From Pandoraea eparura (GTDB lineage: Bacteria > Pseudomonadota > Gammaproteobacteria > Burkholderiales > Burkholderiaceae): 64,000 bases of DNA. Each line of letters opens with the position of its first letter. Position 1 is the first letter of the stretch. The notes beneath the pieces are model-generated. The model saw only the letters and a list, made by a program, of their open reading frames with translations. It did not search any database and was not told the DNA's origin. Positions 7,365 through 15,999 of this stretch are shown piece by piece. A program made the translations under genes and the position numbers. The stretch lies in NCBI RefSeq assembly GCF_902459725.1, contig NZ_CABPSH010000005.1, forward strand, positions 186,001-250,000, written 5' to 3'.

Positions 7365-7449
7365 TGGTGCCCAGGGCCGGAATCGAACCGGCACGCCTTG
7401 CGGCGGGGGATTTTGAGTCCCCTGCGTCTACCAATTTCACCACCTGGGC
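7365..7449 (-). tRNA. tRNA-Leu (CAA anticodon)
   Basis: 85 nt including an encoded CCA. The acceptor stem GCCCAGG pairs with CCTGGGC. The anticodon stem GGGGA/TCCCC holds loop CTCAAAA with anticodon CAA. A long variable arm (CGCCGCAAGGCG) identifies a class II leucine tRNA, and the T arm is GCCGG-TTCGATT-CCGGC. It serves as the insertion site of the relic island to its left. Confidence 0.95.
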
Positions 7450-7569
7450 AGGTGTGCGTTCACCGAGCGGTGTCGCAGCGTGACTCGTTCAACGAACCCG
7501 AGGGCTCACCGGACGAAGGCGAGATTATGACCGAAATTTCTCCCGGCCACAAGCCCGCCCCGTCGGCAT

Positions 7570-8454
7570 TCAATGCACCTGCTGCTGGCTCTCGAGCACG
7601 CGCAGCAGCGACGACGTGTCGTCGTGCCCCCAACCGTGCTCCATCAACGCCGTCAACTGGCCCTTCACCAGCGACAGCGCCGGCAGCGACAGCCCCGCGT
7701 CGGCCACGGCGTCCAGAATCATCGCGAAATCCTTGTCGTGCAAGCGCGCTTCAATGCCTGCCGCAAAGTCGCGATGGGCCATCTTCGGCCCCATCATGTC
7801 GAGCATTCGACTGCCCGCCAGACCCTGCGAAATCGCCTCGATGACCTTGTCCTGGTCCACGCCGTTGCGAGCCGCGAACAACATCGCCTCCGCAATGCCC
7901 TGGATATTGATCACCTGCACGATCTGATTGCACGCCTTCGCCACCTGACCCGCCCCCACGTCGCCCACATGCGTGATCGTCGTGCCCAGTACCGACAACA
8001 GCGGCTTCACCTTCTCGAAGACGTCGCGCGGCGCGCCGACCATGATCGACAGCGATGCGTCGGCCGCGCGGGACGGCCCGCCCGACACCGGCGCATCCAC
8101 CAGCGCAATCTCGTGACGCGCCAGACGCGCTGCCATGCGCCGCGTCGCTTCCGCCGAAATCGTGCTGTGATCCACGCAGATCGTGCCCGCGCGCGCGCCA
8201 TGCACCACGCCGTCCGTGCCGAGCAACACCGCCTCCACGTCCTCTGTCGTCGTGACGTTGGTGATGACGAAGTCGACATCGGCGGCGGCCTGCGCGGGCG
8301 TTGCAAACACTTGTGCGCCCTGCGCGACGAACGGGGCCGCAGCCTCCGGCCGGCGCGCGTAAAGTTGCAACCGATGCCCCGCCGCCATCAGATGACGAAC
8401 CATCTGGCCGCCCATGGCGCCCAGTCCGATAAACGCGATGGTGTATGTCGTCAT
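7570..8454 (-). CDS. NAD(P)-dependent beta-hydroxyacid dehydrogenase (GarR/MmsB-like)
   Basis: 294 residues, the family's usual length. The Rossmann motif IAFIGLGAMGGQMVRHL begins the protein (GLGAMG at 10-15). The substrate loop VDAPVSGGPSRA lies near 120, and the catalytic-lysine segment GQVAKACNQIVQ near 170. Family members oxidise 3-hydroxyisobutyrate or tartronate semialdehyde-type substrates. Which one this uses is not clear. It follows the binding-protein gene by seven bases on the same strand, so the pair may serve uptake and oxidation of one compound. Confidence 0.85.
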   Translation of the reverse strand: MTTYTIAFIGLGAMGGQMVRHLMAAGHRLQLYARRPEAAAPFVAQGAQVFATPAQAAADVDFVITNVTTTEDVEAVLLGTDGVVHGARAGTICVDHSTISAEATRRMAARLARHEIALVDAPVSGGPSRAADASLSIMVGAPRDVFEKVKPLLSVLGTTITHVGDVGAGQVAKACNQIVQVINIQGIAEAMLFAARNGVDQDKVIEAISQGLAGSRMLDMMGPKMAHRDFAAGIEARLHDKDFAMILDAVADAGLSLPALSLVKGQLTALMEHGWGHDDTSSLLRVLESQQQVH

Positions 8455-8461
8455 GCCGGGA

Positions 8462-9631
8462 TCAATTCGAGACGTAGACGAACTTGCCGTTCTTGATCTG
8501 CCCCATCACCCCGGCGCGCTGGTCCAGCCCCACGTGATCCTTCGGGCTGAGATTCATGATGCCGTTCGGAATGGCGAGGTTGTGCGTGGATTCGAGCGCA
8601 TCGCGCAGCGCCGCGCGGAATGCCGGCGTGCCCGGTGCCGCCACCTTCACGGCGCGCGGCACGGCGTCGTTGAGCAGATCCCATACGCCATAGGCGTCCG
8701 CGGCGAACTGCGTAACCGTATCGGGGCCGTACTTGGCCTCGTATCGCTTCGTGAACGCCAACGCCGCCGTGCGCGCCGGATGCCCGGCCGGCAACGTCTT
8801 GGCGACGACGCCCGGCTGCGTCGGGAACAGCGTGCCTTCCACGTCCTTGCCCCCCACGCGAACGAAGTCGTACGTGGCGATGCCGTGCGTCTGGTAGATC
8901 TTCCCAGCGTACCCGCGCTCCTGCAAAGTGCGCTGCGGCAGCGCGGCAGGCGTGCCCGATCCGGCCACCAGAATCGCGTCGGGCTTGGCCGCCATCAGCT
9001 TCAGGACCTGGCCCGTGACGCTCGTGTCCGTGCGATTGAAGCGCTCCTGCGCCACGAGCTTGAGCTTGCGCAGTTCGGCAAACTTCGAGAATTCTTTCCA
9101 CCAGCTCTCGCCGTAGGCGTCGGCAAAGCCGATGAAGCCCACTGTCTTGATACCGTGGTTGGCCATATAGCGCGTCATGACGTCGGCCATCGCCGAATCG
9201 TTGGCGGCCATCTTGAAGGCCCAACGGCGCTTGGCATCTTGCGGCTCCACGGCGACCGCCGAACCGATCAGGGTGATCATCGGCGTCTCGGCTTCGGAAA
9301 TCGGGTCGAGCATAGCGAGCGCGCTTGGCGTGATGTTCGGGCCAACAATGACGTCGACCTTGTTTTCGCTGATGAACTTGCGCGCGTTCTTCACGGCCGT
9401 GCCTGGATCGGAGCCGTCGTCGAGAAAGAGGTAATGCGCCTTTTGCCCACCGATATGGTCGGGCCAAAGCTGCATGGCGTTCTTGCTGGCGATACCGATG
9501 GCGGCCGCCGGGCCGGTCGACGACAGATCGATGCCGACGGTGATGTCGGCGCGAGCCGCGGTCACAACACCGGCAAGGGTCATGGCAAGCAGCACGCCCG
9601 ACAGGCGGATGCCGCGAAGAGGTGAGCGCAT
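8462..9631 (-). CDS. Periplasmic binding protein of Liv/amino-acid ABC type, orphan
   Basis: 389 residues. A Sec signal (MRSPLRGIRLSGVLLAMTLA, then GVVTAARA) precedes ITVGIDLSSTGPAAAIGIAS, the typical start of type-I (LivJ-like) binding proteins. The start was chosen for the AGGAGACCCC just upstream and the signal peptide; a longer frame adds a non-signal tail. No permease or ATPase genes are adjacent, so it must work with a transporter encoded elsewhere or act in sensing. The ligand is unknown. It is probably co-transcribed with the dehydrogenase downstream. Confidence 0.85.
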   Translation of the reverse strand: MRSPLRGIRLSGVLLAMTLAGVVTAARADITVGIDLSSTGPAAAIGIASKNAMQLWPDHIGGQKAHYLFLDDGSDPGTAVKNARKFISENKVDVIVGPNITPSALAMLDPISEAETPMITLIGSAVAVEPQDAKRRWAFKMAANDSAMADVMTRYMANHGIKTVGFIGFADAYGESWWKEFSKFAELRKLKLVAQERFNRTDTSVTGQVLKLMAAKPDAILVAGSGTPAALPQRTLQERGYAGKIYQTHGIATYDFVRVGGKDVEGTLFPTQPGVVAKTLPAGHPARTAALAFTKRYEAKYGPDTVTQFAADAYGVWDLLNDAVPRAVKVAAPGTPAFRAALRDALESTHNLAIPNGIMNLSPKDHVGLDQRAGVMGQIKNGKFVYVSN

Positions 9632-9786
9632 GGGGTCTCCTGTTGATCGAATCGCGTAAGCATACCGCACCGCTTGCGTTCGGCCACCGAAGAAAAATAG
9701 TGCGAGACCCGCCCCGGAATACGGGGCACCGCTAGCCCCGGCGCTCGGGCGTCGGCGCACTCGTTCCCCCAAAGCCCTCGGAAGGC

Positions 9787-10728
9787 TTAAAGCTCGTAAC
9801 TCTCGTGTTCGCCGCGCAAGGCTTGCTCGACCAGCTTGCGGGTCAGGATCGGCGAGAGCAGTTCGACCATCGTAAACACGTAACCGCGCAGATACGCGCC
9901 CTGTTTGAGGGCGACGCGCGTCACGTTCGTGCCGAAGAGGTGCCCGACCTGGAGCGCCCGGAGGTTACGGTCGCGCTCGGGATCGAATGCCACCCCCGCC
10001 AGAATCCCCACGCCAAGCCCCAATTCGACATAGGTCTTGATGACGTCGGCGTCAATCGCCTCGAGCACGATGTCCGGCTGGACATGGCGCAGCGCGAAGG
10101 CCTGGTCGATCTTGGCGCGTCCGGCGAATTGGGGGTCATAAGTAATCAGCGGATATTTCGCCAGATCCTCGATGCCCACGGACGGGAGTTGCAGCAGCGG
10201 GTGATCCGGCGGCACCACCGCCACGTGCTGCCACTGATAGCAAGGCAGCGACACCAGATCCTTGTAGCCGGCGATCGCTTCGGTCGCGATGGCCAGATCC
10301 GCCTGATCGTGCAGCACCATTTCGGCGATCTGCGTCGGGCTGCCCTGCAGGATCGAGAGCCGCACCTTCGGATACCGCTTCTTGAACTCGGCCACCGCAT
10401 GCGGCAGTGAATAGCGCGCCTGCGTGTGCGTCGTGGCAATCGTCAGGCTGCCCTGATCCTGGGCAGCGTAGTCCTTGCCGATCCGCTTGAGGCTTTCCAC
10501 CTCAAGAAGGATGCGCTCGACGGACTCGAAAATGATGCGCCCGGGCTCCGTCAGATTACGGATGCGCTTGCCATGGCGGGCAAAGATGTCCACGCCAAGC
10601 TCTTCTTCCAGCTCGATGATGGCCTTCGAAACGCCCGGTTGGGAGGTGAACAGTGCCTTGGCGGCCTCCGTCAGGTTGAAATTCTGGCGAACGGCCTCGC
10701 GCACGAAACGGAACTGGTGCAGGTTCAT
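9787..10728 (-). CDS. cysB: CysB-type LysR transcriptional regulator
   Basis: 313 residues. The winged HTH is at about 3-60 (FNLTEAAKALFTSQPGVSKA, EELGVDIFARHGKRI), followed by a substrate-binding domain with TTHTQARYSLP, the sulfate/N-acetylserine-pocket region of CysB. CysB activates sulfur assimilation genes when cysteine is low. The start MNLHQF was chosen because the HTH begins there; a 36-residue upstream extension is AT-rich and unlike the family. It is divergent from the TauE-cysH-cysD-cysN unit, its expected target. Confidence 0.9.
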   Translation of the reverse strand: MNLHQFRFVREAVRQNFNLTEAAKALFTSQPGVSKAIIELEEELGVDIFARHGKRIRNLTEPGRIIFESVERILLEVESLKRIGKDYAAQDQGSLTIATTHTQARYSLPHAVAEFKKRYPKVRLSILQGSPTQIAEMVLHDQADLAIATEAIAGYKDLVSLPCYQWQHVAVVPPDHPLLQLPSVGIEDLAKYPLITYDPQFAGRAKIDQAFALRHVQPDIVLEAIDADVIKTYVELGLGVGILAGVAFDPERDRNLRALQVGHLFGTNVTRVALKQGAYLRGYVFTMVELLSPILTRKLVEQALRGEHESYEL

Positions 10729-10860
10729 TTGTATAACTTTCGAAAATATACAAACAATTTTTAATTCGTTTGAAGTATATAGCGTTTTCATTACAGTGGG
10801 TGCCACTGTTTCGATAACGTTATTCCCGCCAGGCATTAAGCACCAACAGGAACGTCATAC
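10729..10860. promoter_or_regulatory. Divergent cysB / TauE-cys promoter region
   Basis: 132 bp, clearly more AT-rich than its surroundings, with repeated tATAtA-type steps (ATATACAAAC, AGTATATAGC) and a small dyad GTGGGTGCCAC at 10797-10807. CysB sites are loosely conserved, so none is assigned, but both units almost surely start here. Confidence 0.55.
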
Positions 10861-11637
10861 ATGTCGCTGTGGCTCGAACCCCTCTCCGGATTTGGCGTCG
10901 GCCTGCTGGTCGGTCTGACCGGCGTCGGCGGGGGCTCGCTGATGACGCCCCTGCTTACGCTGGTGCTTGGCTACGCGGCCCCGGTGGCTGTCGGTACCGA
11001 TCTGGCGTTTGCGGCGGTGACCAAGAGCTTCGGCACGGTCGCGCATCGCTCGCACGGCCACGTGAAGTGGCACATCGTGCGCCGGCTCACGCTCGGCGCG
11101 CTGCCGGCGGCGCTGGTGACGATCGTTTTCCTGAAGCGCCTCGGGGGCATCGACGACGCAGCGCTGCACGTCATCAAGCTGTCGATTGCCGCGTCGGTGC
11201 TGCTCACGGTGCTCTCCCTGCTGTTCCGCGCCAAGCTGCTGGCAGCGTTGCGCACCCACCCGAACTGGCAGTTGACGGGCCGCAAGCAGGCCGTGGCCAC
11301 CGTGCTGGTGGGCGCCGTGATCGGCGTGCTCGTGACGATTTCCTCGATTGGCGCGGGTGCCGTTGGCGCCACGCTGATCCTGATGCTGTACCCGCAGTTG
11401 GAACCGGCCGAAGTCGCCGGTACCGATATCGCGTACGCGGTGCCGCTGACGGCCATCGCGGCGCTGGGTCATATTTGGCTCGAGACGGTGCACTGGGCAC
11501 TGCTCGGCAGTCTGTTGATTGGCTCCCTGCCCGGGATCTGGCTGGGTGCGAAGCTCACCCGTCATCTGCCCGAGCGCGTGGTGCGCGGGGCGCTGGCGGC
11601 AACGCTCACGCTCGCGGCAGTGAAGCTGGTCGGCTGA
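10861..11637 (+). CDS. TauE/SafE-family sulfite/organosulfonate exporter
   Basis: 258 residues, mostly hydrophobic with about eight membrane segments. GFGVGLLVGLTGVGGGSLMTPLL near the N-terminus and VLVTISSIGAGAVGATLI in the second half are the two TauE/SafE repeats. Such proteins export sulfite, sulfoacetate or related anions. Being first in the CysB-controlled unit, it may relieve sulfite excess or move sulfate. It is 31 nt before cysH and in the same transcript direction. Confidence 0.82.
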   Translation: MSLWLEPLSGFGVGLLVGLTGVGGGSLMTPLLTLVLGYAAPVAVGTDLAFAAVTKSFGTVAHRSHGHVKWHIVRRLTLGALPAALVTIVFLKRLGGIDDAALHVIKLSIAASVLLTVLSLLFRAKLLAALRTHPNWQLTGRKQAVATVLVGAVIGVLVTISSIGAGAVGATLILMLYPQLEPAEVAGTDIAYAVPLTAIAALGHIWLETVHWALLGSLLIGSLPGIWLGAKLTRHLPERVVRGALAATLTLAAVKLVG

Positions 11638-11668
11638 CCCTCCCCACAGACAACAAGGAGTTCGCGAC

Positions 11669-12460
11669 ATGCGAAACGAATCCCGCTGGGAACCCACGCA
11701 AGCTGCCACACCGTCGAACGGGGCCGATGCCGAACATCAGGACATGGCGCTGCTCGACGAGATGGAAGCCGTGCTGGCCGAGCGCCTCGCCCGCATCGCG
11801 GGTTCGCATCGCAACGTGAAGTTTGCCAGCAGCCTGGCCGCCGAAGACATGCTCATTACGCACGTGATTCTGCGCCAGCAACTGCCGATCACGGTGTTCA
11901 CGCTCAATACCGGGCGTTTGCACGCCGAGACGCTGGGCATGCTCGACCAGATCAAGACCCGCTATGGCTACGACGTCGCGCAGTACGCGCCGCAGGCCGA
12001 TGCCGTCGAGGCCTATGTGGCCGAGCATGGCGCGAATGCGTTCTACGAAAGCGTGGACCTGCGCAAGGCGTGCTGCCAGATTCGCAAGGTCGAGCCGCTC
12101 GGCCGCGCGCTCGCCGACGCCGACGCCTGGCTCACCGGCCAGCGGCGCGAGCAGTCGGTCACGCGCGGCGAACTGGCGTTCGCCGAGCACGACGACGCGC
12201 GCGGCATCGCCAAGTACAACCCGCTCTTCGACTGGACCGAAGCGCAAGTGTGGGCTTACCTGACGGCGCGTGACGTGCCGGTCAACCCGCTGCATGCGCG
12301 CGGCTATCCGAGCATCGGCTGCGAGCCGTGTACGCGCGCCATTCGCCCGGGCGAAGACAGCCGCGCCGGGCGCTGGTGGTGGGAGTCGCGCGACAGCAAG
12401 GAGTGTGGGCTGCACGCGAGCAACCTGAGCCAGATCCCGGTGGCCGTTCAGTCGAACTGA
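11669..12460 (+). CDS. cysH: Adenylyl-/phosphoadenylyl-sulfate reductase
   Basis: 263 residues. It reduces (P)APS to sulfite with thioredoxin. The catalytic cysteine is C246 in KECGLH. Two further cysteine pairs, C135/C136 (KACCQIRK) and C218/C221 (GCEPC), are the [4Fe-4S] ligands that mark the APS-using bacterial/plant type, as opposed to the enterobacterial PAPS enzyme without a cluster. This fits the absence of a CysC kinase here. An extra ~25-residue polar N-terminus precedes the fold. cysD follows after 122 nt. Confidence 0.92.
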   Translation: MRNESRWEPTQAATPSNGADAEHQDMALLDEMEAVLAERLARIAGSHRNVKFASSLAAEDMLITHVILRQQLPITVFTLNTGRLHAETLGMLDQIKTRYGYDVAQYAPQADAVEAYVAEHGANAFYESVDLRKACCQIRKVEPLGRALADADAWLTGQRREQSVTRGELAFAEHDDARGIAKYNPLFDWTEAQVWAYLTARDVPVNPLHARGYPSIGCEPCTRAIRPGEDSRAGRWWWESRDSKECGLHASNLSQIPVAVQSN

Positions 12461-12582
12461 GACATCGGGCGCGGCGCCGGCAGATCCGGCAAACAAGACG
12501 CATGACGATGTGACAGCCCCAGGCGGCACATCGTGACGAATCGAATCACGGAAATTTCGGAATCATCAAGGAAGGGAACACT

Positions 12583-13530
12583 ATGGGTGCGATGCACGAA
12601 GTCGCGCAAGCCAATGGCTCGCGTATGGATCATCTGGACTGGCTCGAAGCCGAATCGATGTACATCCTGCGCGAGGTCGTGGCGGAGTGCCGCAAACCCG
12701 CGCTGCTGTTCTCGGGCGGCAAGGATTCGGTCGTGGTGCTGCACCTGGCGCTCAAGGCCTTCGGCCTGGGCCCGAACCGCAAGACCGTGCTGCCGTTCCC
12801 GCTCGTCCATATCGACACGGGCCACAACTATCCGGAAGTGATCGAGTTCCGCGACCGCCATGCCAAGGCCCTTGGCGCCGAGCTGGTCGTGGGTCATGTG
12901 GAAGATTCGATCGAGCGCGGCACGGTTCGTCTGCGTCGCGAGAGCGATTCGCGCAACGCGGCCCAGGCCGTGACGCTGCTCGAAACCATCGCCGAACACG
13001 GCTACGACGCCATGATCGGCGGTGCGCGCCGCGACGAAGAGAAGGCCCGCGCGAAAGAGCGCATCTTCTCGTTCCGCGACGAATTCGGTCAGTGGGATCC
13101 GAAGGCCCAGCGCCCGGAACTGTGGCATCTGTTCAATGCACGCCTGCACAAGGGTGAGCACCTGCGCGTCTTCCCGATCTCGAACTGGACCGAGCTGGAC
13201 GTGTGGCAATACATCGCCCGTGAGAACCTCGACCTGCCGTCGATCTACTATGCCCACGAGCGCGAAATCGTGCGTCGCAACGGGTTGCTCGTGCCGGTCA
13301 CGCCGCTCACGCCGAAGCAGGACGGCGAGTCGAGCGAGCTGGCGTCGGTGCGTTTCCGTACCGTCGGAGACATCAGTTGCACGTGCCCGGTCGCCAGCGT
13401 TGCCGCCAGCCCGGTGGAGATCATTGCCGAGACGGCCGTGACCGACATCACCGAGCGTGGTGCCACCCGCATGGACGATCAGGCCTCGGAAGCCGCGATG
13501 GAACAGCGCAAGAAGCAGGGCTATTTCTAA
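12583..13530 (+). CDS. cysD: Sulfate adenylyltransferase subunit 2
   Basis: 315 residues. The PP-loop SGGKDS is at 44-49, followed by HIDTGHNYPEV and IGGARRDEEKARAKER, all CysD hallmarks. It adenylates sulfate to APS in complex with the GTPase CysN. In-frame ATGs at 12583 and 12592 are both possible starts; the first has GGAAGGGAACACT upstream and is preferred. It belongs to the TauE-cysH-cysD-cysN-cobA unit. Confidence 0.94.
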   Translation: MGAMHEVAQANGSRMDHLDWLEAESMYILREVVAECRKPALLFSGGKDSVVVLHLALKAFGLGPNRKTVLPFPLVHIDTGHNYPEVIEFRDRHAKALGAELVVGHVEDSIERGTVRLRRESDSRNAAQAVTLLETIAEHGYDAMIGGARRDEEKARAKERIFSFRDEFGQWDPKAQRPELWHLFNARLHKGEHLRVFPISNWTELDVWQYIARENLDLPSIYYAHEREIVRRNGLLVPVTPLTPKQDGESSELASVRFRTVGDISCTCPVASVAASPVEIIAETAVTDITERGATRMDDQASEAAMEQRKKQGYF

Positions 13531-13633
13531 GGCGCCGCGAACCGCCGCCATCCGCCCTCAAGTACAGACACATTGGCCCGCCGGGCGCGCAGATTCACCG
13601 CGCCACGGGCCACGCAATCGAGTTGAAAAGATC

Positions 13634-14935
13634 ATGAGCCTCACCCCGCATCAGGAAGACCTCGGCGTGCTGCGTTTCATTACGGCAGGCAGCGTCGACG
13701 ACGGCAAAAGCACGTTGATCGGCCGTCTGCTGTATGACAGCAAATCGGTGCTGACCGACCAGCTCTCCGCCATCGCGCGCGCCAAGCACAAGCGCACCGC
13801 CGGCGAAGACATCGACTTCTCGCTGCTCACCGACGGCCTCGAAGCCGAGCGCGAGCAGGGCATTACCATCGACGTCGCCTATCGCTACTTCACGACCGCG
13901 CGTCGCAAGTTCATCATTGCCGACACGCCGGGCCACGAGCAGTACACGCGCAACATGGTCACCGGCGCATCGACGGCGCACGCCGCGATCATTCTGGTCG
14001 ATGCCACGCGCGTGACCGAGGTTGACGGGCGCACCGAGTTGCTCGCCCAGACCAAGCGTCACAGCGCCATCGTCAAACTGCTCGGCCTGCAGCACGTTAT
14101 CGTCGCCATCAACAAGATGGACCTGATCGACTACAGCGAGACGGCGTTCAACGCCATTCGCGCCGCCTATCTCGAGCTGTCGCAGCGCCTGGGCCTGGAG
14201 GATGTGCGCTTCGTGCCGGTCTCCGCGCTCAAGGGCGATAACATCGTGTATGCGAGCGACCGCATGCCCTGGTATCAGGACGAACCGCTGCTGGACGTGC
14301 TCGAATCGCTGCCGGTCACGCAGACGGGCGGTGAACTGCGCTTCCCGGTGCAACTGGTGGCGCGCCAGGACGGCGCGCATGCCGATGACTTCCGCGGCTA
14401 CATGGGCCGTGTGGAATCGGGCTCGGTGCGTGTCGGTCAAACGTTGCGCGTGCTGCCGGCCGGCCGCACGGCGAGCGTCGCCGAGATTGTCGGGCCGCGC
14501 GGCTTGCTGGAGGAAGCGTTCGCCGGGCAGTGCGTGACGATTCGTCTGACCGAGGACGTGGATGTGTCGCGCGGCGATACGTTCGTTGCCGCCGCCTCGA
14601 CGCTGGAACCGTCGCGCAAACTGGCCGCCGACGTGTGCTGGTTCGACGAGGATGCCCTCGCACCGCAGCGCAAGTATCTGCTCAAGCAGGCGACCAGCAC
14701 GGTGTACGTGAAGGTCGGCAGCGTGGACACGGTGCTCGACGTCAGCACGCTCTCGCACGGCACGGACAAGTCCACGCTCGCCATGAACGACATCGGGCGC
14801 GTACAGTTGAGCTTGCAGAAGCCGGTGGCTGCCGACACGTACGACGCGAACCCGGCCACGGGCGCGTTTGTGCTGATCGACGAAGCCACGCACCACACGG
14901 TGGCAGCGGGCATGATCCGCAGCCTCGCCGCATAA
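13634..14935 (+). CDS. cysN: Sulfate adenylyltransferase subunit 1 (GTPase)
   Basis: 433 residues. The P-loop segment TAGSVDDGKSTLIG lies at 17-30, with DTPGHEQYT, NKMD and elongation-factor-like beta-barrel domains after. GTP hydrolysis drives APS synthesis by CysD. The length shows no fused CysC (APS kinase) domain, consistent with a cluster-bearing APS reductase. The start MSLTPHQ has GTTGAAAAG upstream; a longer frame would begin inside cysD. Confidence 0.94.
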   Translation: MSLTPHQEDLGVLRFITAGSVDDGKSTLIGRLLYDSKSVLTDQLSAIARAKHKRTAGEDIDFSLLTDGLEAEREQGITIDVAYRYFTTARRKFIIADTPGHEQYTRNMVTGASTAHAAIILVDATRVTEVDGRTELLAQTKRHSAIVKLLGLQHVIVAINKMDLIDYSETAFNAIRAAYLELSQRLGLEDVRFVPVSALKGDNIVYASDRMPWYQDEPLLDVLESLPVTQTGGELRFPVQLVARQDGAHADDFRGYMGRVESGSVRVGQTLRVLPAGRTASVAEIVGPRGLLEEAFAGQCVTIRLTEDVDVSRGDTFVAAASTLEPSRKLAADVCWFDEDALAPQRKYLLKQATSTVYVKVGSVDTVLDVSTLSHGTDKSTLAMNDIGRVQLSLQKPVAADTYDANPATGAFVLIDEATHHTVAAGMIRSLAA

Positions 14936-15026
14936 CGAGCGGCGTAAGCATTGCAATACCCGTAATACCCGGCGCACGGTCTCCCGGATGGGACCGGCGC
15001 CAATCCTCACGAACCATGGCGACATC

Positions 15027-15815
15027 ATGACGGTGACTTCTTCGCAACCCGGTACGGCACCCGGCAAGGTCTATCTCGTCGGGGCGGGCCCCGGGGCGGC
15101 CGATCTGATCACGGTGCGCGGCGCACGACTGTTGGCGCAGGCCGACGTGGTGCTGCACGACGCGCTCGTCGAGCCCGAGATGCTCGCGCTGTGCCCGCAG
15201 GCCAAGCAAATCGCGGTCGGCAAGCGTTGCGGCAAGCAATCGAGCGCGCAGCACTTCATCAACAAGCAATTGATCGATCATGCGCGCACGCACGCGCTGG
15301 TCGTGCGCCTGAAGGGCGGCGATCCGATGCTGTTCGGCCGTGCGGACGAGGAATTGCGCGCGCTGGAGGCGGCGGGCATCGCAGTGGAAGTCGTGCCCGG
15401 CATTACGGCGGCGCTGGCCAGTGCGGCAGCGCTGGGGCGTTCGCTGACGTTGCGCGGTGTGTCCCGCAGTGTGGCCTTCGCCACGCAAAGCCGTGCGCCC
15501 GACTCGGCCGAGATTGCGGCGCAGGCGTCGGCCGATTCGCTTGTCTATTACATGGGACGTGACAGCGCTCAGCGAATTGCAGTGGAATTGATCGCGGCAG
15601 GCAAGCCGGCATCGACGCCGGTGGCGATCGTGGAAGCGGCAACGACCTCGCGCGAGCGACGGGTGAGCCTCACGCTGGACGACGTTCGCCAGGGGCGGGC
15701 GGCGGCGTGGTTCGACGCGTCGCAGCCGAGTGTGCTGCTCATCGGCGAGGCGTTTGCGCATGCCGACGCCGCGTCGTTGCACGACTGGGCGACGCAGGCG
15801 GCGATGGCTGCCTGA
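15027..15815 (+). CDS. cobA: Uroporphyrinogen-III C-methyltransferase (siroheme branch)
   Basis: 262 residues, a single SUMT domain: VYLVGAGPGAADLITVRG near the N-terminus, VVRLKGGDPMLFGRADEE mid-protein, and VEVVPGITAALASAAALG. It uses S-adenosylmethionine to make precorrin-2, the start of siroheme for sulfite reductase, which explains its place after cysN. There is no CysG-type dehydrogenase/chelatase fusion; the chelatase step may fall to the convergent CbiX-like gene. An in-frame ATG 39 nt upstream (14988) is an alternative start. Confidence 0.88.
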   Translation: MTVTSSQPGTAPGKVYLVGAGPGAADLITVRGARLLAQADVVLHDALVEPEMLALCPQAKQIAVGKRCGKQSSAQHFINKQLIDHARTHALVVRLKGGDPMLFGRADEELRALEAAGIAVEVVPGITAALASAAALGRSLTLRGVSRSVAFATQSRAPDSAEIAAQASADSLVYYMGRDSAQRIAVELIAAGKPASTPVAIVEAATTSRERRVSLTLDDVRQGRAAAWFDASQPSVLLIGEAFAHADAASLHDWATQAAMAA

Positions 15816-15922
15816 GGGCGCGCTGGCGAGCCTCAGCCGGTGTCGTGGGGGCCGGTAGCGGCCTACGAAAACGGGTCGATGAAAGCCGGTCTACGAAGAC
15901 GGGTTTACGAGAGCAGTCTACG

Positions 15923-15960
15923 AAAAACGGCGTCACAGTATGAACTGTGACGCCGTTTTT
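15923..15960. terminator. Bidirectional intrinsic terminator between cobA and the chelatase gene
   Basis: A perfect 17-bp stem (arm AAAAACGGCGTCACAGT) with loop ATGA, giving T5 runs on both strands. It closes two convergent genes. Before it, 15860-15930 holds four imperfect copies of tACGAaaaCGG-like sequence, possibly decayed duplicates of the arm. Confidence 0.9.
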
Positions 15961-15999
15961 CATGTTGGCGATGCCCTGCCGCGCTTGAGGCGAATTCCC

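Larger units (their letters stand above)
5535..7449. mobile_element. Relic genomic island at tRNA-Leu(CAA)
   Basis: Two direct repeats of roughly 230-240 bp (about 5535-5777 and 7190-7417), each an integrase C-terminus followed by a tRNA-Leu 3' end, bracket ~1.6 kb with vapBC and one small gene. Integration of an integrase-bearing element at the tRNA 3' end, twice in tandem, followed by erosion of both integrases would give this layout. The right edge is the intact tRNA. The left edge of the outer element is not seen; it may extend past the DUF2726 gene and IS remnant. Confidence 0.6.

Noticed and set aside
7153-7443. Small protein (MVKLVDAGDSKSPAARRAG...) on the minus strand
   Set aside because: It is the translated tRNA-Leu plus integrase debris, a common false gene.
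10797-10807. CysB or other operator at GTGGGTGCCAC
   Set aside because: Short imperfect dyad; CysB sites are too loosely defined to assign by eye.
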